Origin: Nitrospira defluvii
Lineage (GTDB): Bacteria > Nitrospirota > Nitrospiria > Nitrospirales > Nitrospiraceae
Direction of reading: 5' to 3'
Assembly (NCBI GenBank): GCA_016199015.1
Contig: JACQHN010000019.1
Coordinates: 1 to 5,501 of the forward strand
Length of the DNA: 5,501 nt
Of this stretch, positions 1 through 5,096 are shown piece by piece. The notes under the pieces were generated by a model. It was not told the origin of the DNA. It made no database searches and saw nothing but the letters and a program-made list of their open reading frames with translations. Each line of letters starts with the position of its first letter. Positions within the stretch are counted from its first letter, which is position 1. Both the position numbers and the translations under genes were made by a program.

Positions 1-516
1 ATCGTCCTGGTGATTTTTCTCGCCGTGACCGCCTGTGCGCCGGTTCAACTCTTTCCGACCGATGCCACAAACGATGTGGACAAGGAGTTTGACTTTACCG
101 CCTGGCGGACCATTCCAAACGCCAAGACCGGGCAGAAGGTTCAGCTTGGTGGGCGTGTCGTGCAGGCGAATGGCAGGAATGGAGGCCTGATTATCATTGC
201 CACGCAGCTGCCGATCGTCCAGCAACCAGCGTACGGGCCGAAAGACATGGGCAGGCGCTCTGGGGAGTTTGCCATATTCTATGCGGGCTCCCTCGATCCC
301 AAGTGGCTGAAACCCGGCAATCGGCTGATCGTCATCGGGACGACTCAAGAAGCGAAGGCGGTGGTCGTGGACGACGTGCAACGCAGCCTGCCTTCCCTGG
401 CCGCTCGATGTCTGCACGTCTGGAATACGGGCGGGAAGGAGATCGCTGAATTCCCCTATAATGCCGGTGGAGGGTATGAACCGCTGGAGGAAGACACCTA
501 TTGTGTTCCACAGTGA
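1..516 (+). CDS. Slp-family outer membrane lipoprotein, 5'-truncated by window edge
   Basis: The reading frame is already open at base 1, and the first visible residues (IVLVIFLAVTAC) are the end of a lipoprotein signal peptide. The lipobox is VTAC, with the lipidated Cys at 34-36. A GTG at 10-12 could be read as a start, but it would remove most of the signal peptide, so the true start is probably left of the window. The mature part resembles the Slp family: an early G-x2-V-x-LGG-x-V strand, then FAIFYAGSLDP, then a GNRLIVIGT strand, and ARCLHVW near the end. Slp proteins are outer membrane lipoproteins linked to starvation or stress in enterobacteria; their molecular function is poorly known. 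It is the first visible gene of a three-lipoprotein cluster, with a 22-base gap to the next likely start. Family assignment is fairly secure; the physiological role here is unknown. Confidence 0.82.
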   Translation: MVLVIFLAVTACAPVQLFPTDATNDVDKEFDFTAWRTIPNAKTGQKVQLGGRVVQANGRNGGLIIIATQLPIVQQPAYGPKDMGRRSGEFAIFYAGSLDPKWLKPGNRLIVIGTTQEAKAVVVDDVQRSLPSLAARCLHVWNTGGKEIAEFPYNAGGGYEPLEEDTYCVPQ

Positions 517-538
517 GGGAAAAAGGCATGACGAGTCC

Positions 539-859
539 ATGGTCCTGCTGACCCCCTGCCTAGGTCAGGCTTGCCTGATCCTCCTGCTCGCCGTCGCAGC
601 GGGGTGCGCAAGGGAGGCCACCTACGTGCGTACTACGGAGAATGGCGGGCTCGTATCCTATCCTTTTCAAACTGATGTCGAGGTGCTGGCGTCCTCCGGA
701 CGTCGCGAGGCTTTTCAATTGATCGCCGAGAAATGTCTCAAAGGCTCACGCATTGTTCGAGAGGGCGAAATCCCCAAGGTCAGCAAGGCAGCCGATCGGG
801 CATGGCGCGGTCAGATGGGTATGGACCGGCTATGGGGAGTCCAGTTTGTATGCGAGTAG
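539..859 (+). CDS. Small lipoprotein of unknown function (107 aa)
   Basis: Starting at ATG 539, the protein opens with a hydrophobic signal segment ending in LLLAVAAGC, which gives a lipidated Cys23 (codon 605-607) and a mature part of about 85 residues. The rest is compact and mixed, with a conserved-looking core (SSGRREAF, RIVREGEIPKVSKAADRAWRGQM) and a C-terminal VQFVCE; the two mature Cys residues, in EKC and FVC, could form a disulfide. Start choice is uncertain. ATG 539 has the purine-rich GAGGGAAAAAGG about 12 bases upstream. GTG 503, preceded by GGAGG at 486-490, would add a positively charged N-region (EGKRHDES) and overlap the upstream gene. ATG 461 is less likely. The gene overlaps the next one by 10 bases, so the two are probably translationally coupled. 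I do not recognise a named family. Envelope location is inferred from the lipobox. Confidence 0.75.
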   Translation: MVLLTPCLGQACLILLLAVAAGCAREATYVRTTENGGLVSYPFQTDVEVLASSGRREAFQLIAEKCLKGSRIVREGEIPKVSKAADRAWRGQMGMDRLWGVQFVCE

Positions 860-1797
860 GACCCCCTGCGTGGCGACGGCACCACAAGAGCCTGCGCCTA
901 TTGTTTTCCGTCAGCCTGCTCTCTCTGGCATTGTCGGCCTGCCAGACTTTCGGAAACGAGCGAGTCATCTATAATCAGCAGGGCGTTCAGATCGGTCTCC
1001 AGACCGATCCCTCCGTGCAACGTTCGTCTCCCCCGGCGCTGAACGCGCATCCGGCATCTCTCACCACCCAAGAGCTGCTGGTGTTGCTGGGGGCCGTTCG
1101 TGTGAGCGGATGGAGTGGAACGATCGTGGGTTGGTTTGATACGCCGCGCTCAATCCCGCTTTTTGATGATGCGGATCTTCGCGTGATGACGATGCCGATC
1201 GCCGATGCGTTTCGACAGGCCACGCCCGCGCAGCGTGTTTTCTTTTCTCTTCCGAATCCCACATCCGCCTACGGTGATGCGACGACCGGTGCGCTGTTTA
1301 TCCGCGGCGCCTATTTGCACGTGGTGGTGACGGATCATAAGGCCTTCGCCCGAGCGGACACGGCCGGAGGAGATGAAAAGGATGTGCGGGATACGAAGGG
1401 CATGAAGCTTGGCGTCGCCCATCCCCATCGGGCAGCGACCCTGCCGGCGTCGGATGAGCCGGGTTGGGCGCCATTCGAAACCGTGCACCTCTCCCTCAAC
1501 GTAAAGGAACTGCTGGCTCAAGATAGTCTGAATAGGGGTGGGGCTGTCGCAAAGAGCAAGCGCGAGCCGACCTCGGCGGGGACGGCACCGGTGGTCACGG
1601 CGGAGCCGACCGAAGCTCCGCAAGACCTCCGACTTCAGATTCGTGAACTGACCCAGTCAAACCTCGATCTTCGGGATCGGTTGAATCAACAGACGCAGCA
1701 GTTACAGGAATTGAAGGATGAACTGACAAGGCTCCGGCGAGAGTCGGACGGCGCAAAACCCAAGAAACCGGCAACGCGGAAGCCCTCCTCTCCCTGA
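850..1797 (+). CDS. Lipoprotein of unknown function with C-terminal coiled coil (315 aa)
   Basis: ATG 850 is chosen because it gives a textbook lipoprotein signal peptide: basic N-region (RRHHKSLR), hydrophobic core and the lipobox LSAC with Cys31. It also has GGGGAG at 834-839, 10 bases upstream. An in-frame ATG at 733 would put about 39 unrelated residues ahead of the signal. Residues about 75-145 form a predicted globular part (LTTQELLVLLGAVRV, GTIVGWFD, VFFSLPNP, GALFIRGAYLHVVV). A Ser/Thr/Pro/Ala-rich linker runs to about residue 257. Residues about 260-300 are heptad-like and rich in Leu, Gln, Glu and Arg (LRLQIRELTQSN onward), a likely coiled coil, and the tail is Lys/Pro/Ser-rich. It overlaps the preceding lipoprotein gene by 10 bases and is the last gene of the run. 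No family recognised; a structural or scaffolding role in the envelope is a guess from the architecture. Confidence 0.8.
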   Translation: MRVGPPAWRRHHKSLRLLFSVSLLSLALSACQTFGNERVIYNQQGVQIGLQTDPSVQRSSPPALNAHPASLTTQELLVLLGAVRVSGWSGTIVGWFDTPRSIPLFDDADLRVMTMPIADAFRQATPAQRVFFSLPNPTSAYGDATTGALFIRGAYLHVVVTDHKAFARADTAGGDEKDVRDTKGMKLGVAHPHRAATLPASDEPGWAPFETVHLSLNVKELLAQDSLNRGGAVAKSKREPTSAGTAPVVTAEPTEAPQDLRLQIRELTQSNLDLRDRLNQQTQQLQELKDELTRLRRESDGAKPKKPATRKPSSP

Positions 1798-1836
1798 CCT
1801 CGGCTGCATCCACATCCGTTATCCCTACCACCTTCT

Positions 1837-2952
1837 TTACTGTTTTGACGCGGCACCCGACATGGGGACCGCTCTCAACGCAACCGACAGCTTTTCCACC
1901 TGATCCATCGGCAGGGGATAAAAACCCGCTCGCACGACGGCTTCCTGCCCTTCACGGCTCTTGACGAATTCCAGAAATTCTTGCACCGCAGGCGGCAGGG
2001 AACTACCGGGTTCCTTGTCAAAATAGAGATACAAAAGACGGCGAAGGGGGTAAGTTTGGTCCGCAACGGTGGCGGGGGACGGCGTGATCAAGGGCATGCC
2101 GTCATTTTCTGCCAGCGGGACGATCCTCACGTTGGAGGCTTGCAGCCCGATCCCACTGAAGCCGATACCCAACTGATCGCGACCGAGGGCCAAGATAACC
2201 GACGCGGCGCCTGGTTCTTCGTGCATCGTCGGTTTGAAATCCCCACCGGCCAGCACATGCTCTTGAAAAAAGGCCCTCGTCCCAGACTTGCGGTCACGCC
2301 CGTAGAGTTGAATCGGTGCGGCTGTCCAGCCATTGCCCAAAGCCAGGTCCCCCCAAACCGCGACATCTTTTTTGTATCCCCGGTGGCGGGCGGTCGAGAA
2401 GATGGCATCAGCTTGATCTAGGGTCAGCCCCGTCAACGGATTGTCCTTATGGACATAGAGGGCGACGGCGTCCACCGCGATCGGGATGGTCAGGGGTTCG
2501 TACCCTCGTTGAGTCGAGAATTGCTTCACCTCGGAATCCATCAGTTCGCGCGAGCTGCTCACGAGGAGGGCCTGCTTCGCACGTTCTTCCTTAACGACGA
2601 TCCGTCCTGGCTGGGGCGGTTCGAGGAACTCTGTGATGGCCTTGGTTGAGCCCCCGGATTTGAGATCGATCGTGACCTTGGGTTGGCGGGACTGGAAATC
2701 CAGCACGAGACGGCGTATCAGCGCATGCATGGTGTCGGATCCCTGGACTCGAAAGCCACCGGTCACTTGAGATTTCGGGCTATATCGTTCGAGGCTGGGA
2801 TCGACCATTAAGGTGGCGAAGGGTCCACTTTGTTCCGCATGGACCAACTCCAGAGCGCCGAGAAGAAACAGCAGTGCAAAGGCCAATATATGTCCGCCGA
2901 TCATGCCCCACTGTCGCCGTGGCCGCTTGTGAGATTGCTCGGGATGCGCCAT
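1837..2952 (-). CDS. PstS-like phosphate ABC transporter substrate-binding protein (371 aa)
   Basis: This is a periplasmic binding protein of the PstS (PBP-like) family, expected to bind phosphate or a similar oxyanion. A signal peptide covers residues 1-39 (KRPRR, then a hydrophobic core, probable cleavage after VHA). Family motifs appear in order: GSDTM at 71-75, SGGSTKAI at 99-106, SSRELMDSE at 133-141, DAVALYVHKDNPL at 161-173, GRDRKSGTRAF at 218-228, IGFSGIG at 263-269, and a C-terminal EFLEFVKSREGQEAV with FYPLP. The GSDT, SGGS and RKSGTR loops match the oxyanion-binding loops of the family. The start at 2952 has a perfect AGGAGG five bases upstream. It is divergent from the response regulator at 3183 and convergent with the lipoprotein cluster. 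No pstC, pstA, pstB or phoU lies in the window, so it may be a stand-alone binding protein. Substrate is not proved; other oxyanions remain possible. Confidence 0.9.
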   Translation of the reverse strand: MAHPEQSHKRPRRQWGMIGGHILAFALLFLLGALELVHAEQSGPFATLMVDPSLERYSPKSQVTGGFRVQGSDTMHALIRRLVLDFQSRQPKVTIDLKSGGSTKAITEFLEPPQPGRIVVKEERAKQALLVSSSRELMDSEVKQFSTQRGYEPLTIPIAVDAVALYVHKDNPLTGLTLDQADAIFSTARHRGYKKDVAVWGDLALGNGWTAAPIQLYGRDRKSGTRAFFQEHVLAGGDFKPTMHEEPGAASVILALGRDQLGIGFSGIGLQASNVRIVPLAENDGMPLITPSPATVADQTYPLRRLLYLYFDKEPGSSLPPAVQEFLEFVKSREGQEAVVRAGFYPLPMDQVEKLSVALRAVPMSGAASKQ

Positions 2953-2957
2953 TTATG

Positions 2958-2963
2958 CCTCCT
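2958..2963 (-). promoter_or_regulatory. Strong Shine-Dalgarno of the PstS-like gene
   Basis: The minus strand reads AGGAGG with five bases (CATAA) before the ATG at 2950-2952. This full anti-SD match fixes the start of the PstS-like protein and contrasts with the response regulator across the intergenic region, which has no clear SD. Confidence 0.85.
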
Positions 2964-3030
2964 ATAATGCGGATGAACCCTCGTGCAGCCACAAGGTAGA
3001 ACTGTCAGATTGCGGGAGTGAAAACGGAAT

Positions 3031-3048
3031 GTTACAGAATTGTTAACT
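3031..3048 (-). promoter_or_regulatory. Pho-box-like direct repeat upstream of the PstS-like gene (candidate)
   Basis: The minus strand reads AGTTAACAATTCTGTAAC. This can be split as a degraded heptamer AGTTAAC, an AT-only 4-base spacer AATT, and CTGTAAC, which is close to the enterobacterial Pho heptamer CTGTCAT. It can also be read as TTAACA-N5-GTAACA, the 11-base periodicity seen in Bacillus PhoP sites. It lies 78 bases upstream of the start of the PstS-like gene, inside the intergenic region shared with a PhoB-type regulator. The left heptamer matches poorly, and no convincing -10 follows at the expected distance, so this is a candidate only. Confidence 0.4.
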
Positions 3049-3117
3049 TTTGCTGGCTCCGGTACCGTTTCTGCGTGAGTTGGGGGCGGATGCGAAGTCC
3101 CGGTCGCCGAAATGATC

Positions 3118-3127
3118 GAGTTAACAA
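3118..3127 (+). promoter_or_regulatory. GAGTTAACAA element upstream of the response regulator (possible operator)
   Basis: The sequence GAGTTAACAA lies 55 bases before the regulator start. Its first eight bases are identical to the left part of the palindrome GAGTTAACTC upstream of the winged-helix gene (5059-5068). The core GTTAAC also occurs at 3042-3047 in the same intergenic region. A role as a binding site for a shared regulator is inference. Confidence 0.25.
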
Positions 3128-3168
3128 CAAGGCAATAGAGCCGTGAGAAGCTGGAAACAGTGTGTCCT

Positions 3169-3174
3169 TAATAT
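3169..3174 (+). promoter_or_regulatory. Possible -10 element of the response regulator, implying a leaderless mRNA
   Basis: TAATAT (4 of 6 to TATAAT) sits eight bases before the ATG at 3183. Transcription starting the usual distance downstream would begin at or within a base or two of the start codon. No good -35 is seen 16-18 bases upstream (AGAAGC-like), which would fit an activator-dependent promoter or mean the match is chance. Confidence 0.25.
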
Positions 3175-3182
3175 GACGTTCT

Positions 3183-3884
3183 ATGACCGCCCAAGTCGTG
3201 CACATCATCGAGGACGAGCCGCTCCACGCCACTCTACTGGATCGTGCGTTGCGCCACGCCCACTTCGCCACCGCGCTGGCCACCGATGGTCGCCGCGGAT
3301 GGGAAGATGTGCAACACCTCCTCCCGTCGCTGATCCTGCTCGATCTCATGCTGCCCGGCATGAGCGGATATGAGATCTGCCGATTGGTGCGAAGAACTCC
3401 CTCCACCAGGCATATCCCCATCATTATGCTGACGGCAGTCGGGACCGAGGAAGACCGCATCGCCGGCCTTGAAATGGGGGCGGACGACTATGTGGTGAAA
3501 CCGTTCAGTCCCCGTGAGGTCGTGTCGCGCGTGCAGGCGGTGCTGCGCCGAACGCATGCACCACTTCCTGAGGCGGAACCGTTCTCAGATCACAGGGTCA
3601 CGGTGCAGGGGCCATTCTTCGTGGTGTCTTTGCAGGAGCGACAAGTCACCGTCTCAAGCACGGAACTGAGGCTGCTTCGATATATGCTGACTCGAGAAGG
3701 AGAGCTGGTACGCGGTGAGGACTTGGTCGACCTCCCTGAGAAGGATCGAGGGAGAATTGCGCCGGAGGAACTCGATCACCTGGTTCGTTTTCTTCGCCGA
3801 AAACTGGAGAACAGTGGTGCGGGATCGATCGAGATCTTACCCGGATCGCGCTACCGCTTCCTGGCACAACCGCGACCGGCTTGA
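3183..3884 (+). CDS. OmpR/PhoB-family response regulator (233 aa)
   Basis: This is a DNA-binding response regulator with an N-terminal receiver domain (about 1-123) and a C-terminal winged helix (about 137-229). The receiver shows the acidic pair E10/D11, phospho-acceptor D54 in LILLDLMLPGMSG, switch Thr84 in IIMLTA, and K106 in DDYVVKPF, so it should be phosphorylatable. The effector domain has the family's TELRLLRYMLTREGELV helix and EELDHLVRFLRRKLE recognition region. The wing ends in PGSRYRFL rather than the usual RGxGYRF. Length matches PhoB-type regulators. ATG 3183 gives a standard N-terminus, but no clear Shine-Dalgarno precedes it. It is divergent from the PstS-like gene, which suggests control of that gene, perhaps as a PhoB-type phosphate regulator. 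No histidine kinase is in the window, so its partner is elsewhere. Family is firm; the phosphate link is inferred. Confidence 0.92.
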   Translation: MTAQVVHIIEDEPLHATLLDRALRHAHFATALATDGRRGWEDVQHLLPSLILLDLMLPGMSGYEICRLVRRTPSTRHIPIIMLTAVGTEEDRIAGLEMGADDYVVKPFSPREVVSRVQAVLRRTHAPLPEAEPFSDHRVTVQGPFFVVSLQERQVTVSSTELRLLRYMLTREGELVRGEDLVDLPEKDRGRIAPEELDHLVRFLRRKLENSGAGSIEILPGSRYRFLAQPRPA

Positions 3885-4248
3885 AAAGGAGCGTTCGATA
3901 CCAGCGTCGGCGATCGTCCAGCAGCACAATGCCGGGTGGCTCGATCGATCCAAACTGACAGAATGAGCGCTCCTATCGGGTCTCGTTATCGCACGGTGTG
4001 GTGGTTCCCACGCGCAGGGCTGTAACCTGCTAGGCCTCTGTCACGACGGACTCGGCGGGTGTACCAGTTCCGGTCATTTCGCTACATCCTGGATCCGGCT
4101 CTTCAGAATGAGAATCGCCTGGTCACAAACGGAGGCTACGCCGGCCTCAGATCCCGTGGTTTTGGCAGGGTAGGCGTTCCGCAATGCAACTTCTTGGCTA
4201 GACCTGTGAACAGAGGGCACCTTTCGCCGGCAACCTGATCGCGCACCG
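3885..4248. other. 364-base stretch with no convincing gene
   Basis: No reading frame here has a signal peptide, domain pattern or ribosome site. The only open frame of note (4074-4280, minus) has no recognisable pattern and runs into the cysteine-tailed membrane gene. Items visible: CGATCGATC at 3939-3947, palindrome GAGCGCTC at 3965-3972, CTGACAG at 3955-3961, and a spaced pair CTGTAAC (4020-4026) and CTGTCAC (4038-4044), which resemble Pho heptamers but are 18 bases apart rather than 11. No tRNA fold and no clear intrinsic terminator for the regulator or for the minus-strand gene ending at 4249 was found. Confidence 0.5.
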
Positions 4249-4485
4249 CTAACACGACTCACAGTGAGAACACACCACACACAGCAGCGCGCGGAGCAGC
4301 AGCGAAAGAGTGGAAAAAATCAGCACATAGGCGATCCAGTCTCGAAACACTTCTTGGAGCGTAAGCGGCTTGGCGACCTGCTCCCACGCCTTATTCCAAT
4401 AATTGTCCCGCACAAAAAGAAGTAACAGTATGACAAGCGTGATCACGCTCACAACGACTATCATAATGCCGTAATCCGAACCCAT
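4249..4485 (-). CDS. Small two-span membrane protein with C-terminal Cys-x2-Cys-x2-Cys-x2-Cys tail
   Basis: From ATG 4485 the protein has 78 residues. A very hydrophobic segment (IMIVVVSVITLVILLLLF) is followed by a polar loop of about 25 residues with Trp and mixed charge (RDNYWNKAWEQVAKPLTLQEVFRDW, quoted here only in parts: NYWNKAW, LTLQEVFRDW). A second hydrophobic segment (YVLIFSTLSLLLRALL) then runs straight into the terminal CVVCSHCESC. The basic residues in the loop suggest that the loop is cytoplasmic and both ends face the periplasm. AGGGG at 4495-4499, nine bases upstream, supports 4485. An upstream in-frame ATG at 4539 would add 18 polar residues and has no ribosome site, but cannot be excluded. 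I know of no family for it. The four evenly spaced cysteines suggest metal or thiol chemistry, which is inference. Confidence 0.6.
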   Translation of the reverse strand: MGSDYGIMIVVVSVITLVILLLLFVRDNYWNKAWEQVAKPLTLQEVFRDWIAYVLIFSTLSLLLRALLCVVCSHCESC

Positions 4486-4547
4486 AAACCGTTGCCCCTG
4501 CAGTAGTGCTGTACGCGTGGAGCCGGTTGGCACGCTCATTGGCCAAG

Positions 4548-4556
4548 CTGTAACAG
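4548..4556. repeat. CTGTAACAG inverted repeat upstream of the small membrane protein
   Basis: CTGT-A-ACAG is a perfect inverted repeat around one base. It contains the heptamer CTGTAAC also found in the Pho-box-like site (3031-3037, minus) and at 4020-4026. It lies 62 bases upstream of the likely start of the cysteine-tailed membrane protein. It may be an operator or chance. Confidence 0.25.
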
Positions 4557-4652
4557 TAGACTCACCGCTTGTTTCCCTTTCACATTCGCTCCGTCACTCC
4601 ATGCGTCCTTTCGGTAATCGAATGATGTTGACCGTAAACCCAGATCACCCAC

Positions 4653-4682
4653 AAAAGACCGCGCAAAGGCTGCCCACGCGTC
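4653..4682 (-). terminator. Possible weak intrinsic terminator after the winged-helix gene
   Basis: On the minus strand, three bases after the stop codon, GACGCG can pair with CGCGGTC with one bulged G across a 13-base loop, and the stem is followed directly by TTTT. The stem is short, the loop large and the T-run only four long, so efficiency would be modest. Its position immediately after the gene is what makes it worth listing. Confidence 0.35.
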
Positions 4683-4685
4683 TAT

Positions 4686-4925
4686 TCAGCCGACACAGGA
4701 TAACACCGGATCTTTGGACGAAACCCATTCGACTTCGTACTCGAATCCTCTCCGGAGGAGAATGATCTTTCCGCGACGGCTCAGCTCATCGACGGTTTTG
4801 AATACTTGGTTCCAGGTGAGTTCAGGAAGTAGGGTGACGACCTGCTCCAGCGTCAAAGACTTTCTCGCGCGCAACAGACCGAGAATCAGAAACTCACTGC
4901 TGAGGGGAATGGCTGGATGCACCAT
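4686..4925 (-). CDS. Small winged-helix-like protein (79 aa), possible transcription regulator
   Basis: The predicted order fits a minimal winged helix: helix 1 at 10-21 (SEFLILGLLRAR), helix 2 at 25-33 (TLEQVVTLL), a probable recognition helix at 37-52 (TWNQVFKTVDELSRRG), and a beta wing at 53-67 (KIILLRRG, then FEYEVEW). The LSRRGKI-LLRRG pattern is typical of winged-helix regulators, where a helix is followed by a short hairpin. The start is well supported by AGGAGGA five bases upstream. There is no extra ligand or dimerisation domain, so it may dimerise through the helices or act with a partner. It lies between two membrane-protein genes on the same strand, with its own 171-base upstream gap. 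DNA binding is inferred from the pattern; I cannot assign a named family. Confidence 0.75.
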   Translation of the reverse strand: MVHPAIPLSSEFLILGLLRARKSLTLEQVVTLLPELTWNQVFKTVDELSRRGKIILLRRGFEYEVEWVSSKDPVLSCVG

Positions 4926-4930
4926 GGCGC

Positions 4931-4937
4931 TCCTCCT
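4931..4937 (-). promoter_or_regulatory. Strong Shine-Dalgarno of the winged-helix gene
   Basis: The minus strand reads AGGAGGA with five bases (GCGCC) before the ATG at 4923-4925. This decides the start and supports this short reading frame being a real gene. Confidence 0.8.
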
Positions 4938-4987
4938 GGTTGGGTTTCCGAGACTCTCCAGGGCGGGCTCGCTCCGAAGAGCTAGGG

Positions 4988-5006
4988 CAGCAGAGACATT
5001 CTGCTG
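4988..5006. repeat. Perfect 7-bp hairpin in the leader of the winged-helix gene
   Basis: CAGCAGA (4988-4994) and TCTGCTG (5000-5006) are perfect complements around the 5-base loop GACAT. It overlaps the adjacent palindrome CTGGTACCAG (5004-5013). No T-run follows on either strand, so it is not an intrinsic terminator. If the winged-helix gene is transcribed from further upstream, the hairpin would lie in its 5' leader, about 60-80 bases before the start codon. Confidence 0.45.
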
Positions 5007-5013
5007 GTACCAG
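5004..5013. repeat. Palindrome CTGGTACCAG upstream of the winged-helix gene
   Basis: A perfect 10-base palindrome. Its half GTACCAG recurs at 4061-4067 and 5072-5078, all in gene-free stretches. It could be an operator, but no binding data can be read from sequence. Confidence 0.3.
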
Positions 5014-5049
5014 TTTGCGTCAGACTTGTGACTCCGACATCAACGCCTC

Positions 5050-5078
5050 ATTAAATCTGAGTTAACTCGCTGTACCAG
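5050..5078 (-). promoter_or_regulatory. Possible promoter of the winged-helix gene with a palindrome in its spacer
   Basis: On the minus strand, TTTAAT (5050-5055) could serve as a -10 and CTGGTA (5073-5078) as a poor -35 with a 17-base spacer. The perfect palindrome GAGTTAACTC (5059-5068) sits inside that spacer, a classic place for a repressor operator. The -35 matches only three of six bases, so the promoter call is weak; the palindrome itself is certain. Confidence 0.3.
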
Positions 5079-5096
5079 ATAGACATAGACTTGGCA

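Noticed and set aside
1150..1623. Minus-strand open frame of 157 codons
   Set aside because: It is antisense to the coiled-coil lipoprotein, rich in Arg and His as expected for a shadow of GC-rich coding DNA.
1798..1836. Terminator between the convergent lipoprotein and PstS-like genes
   Set aside because: I looked for an inverted repeat with a T-run on either strand and found none in this 39-base gap.
1981..2421. Plus-strand open frame of 146 codons
   Set aside because: It is fully inside the PstS-like gene on the opposite strand and its product has no recognisable pattern, signal or ribosome site.
2780..2992. Minus-strand open frame starting upstream of the PstS-like gene
   Set aside because: It overlaps the PstS-like signal peptide in another frame, while the PstS-like start has the perfect ribosome site.
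3032..3460. Minus-strand open frame of 142 codons over the divergent intergenic region
   Set aside because: Most of it is antisense to the receiver domain of the response regulator and it has a shadow-like composition.
4074..4280. Minus-strand open frame of 68 codons covering part of the gene-free stretch
   Set aside because: It overlaps the end of the cysteine-tailed membrane gene, has no ribosome site and no domain-like pattern.
4517..4765. Plus-strand open frame of 82 codons across the gap between two minus-strand genes
   Set aside because: It overlaps the well-supported winged-helix gene on the other strand; composition is Arg/Ser/Pro/His-rich and looks non-coding.
4988..5006. Hairpin CAGCAGA/TCTGCTG as an intrinsic terminator of the PsiE-family gene
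   Set aside because: There is no T-run on either side and it lies about 90 bases past the PsiE stop, so it was listed only as a leader hairpin.
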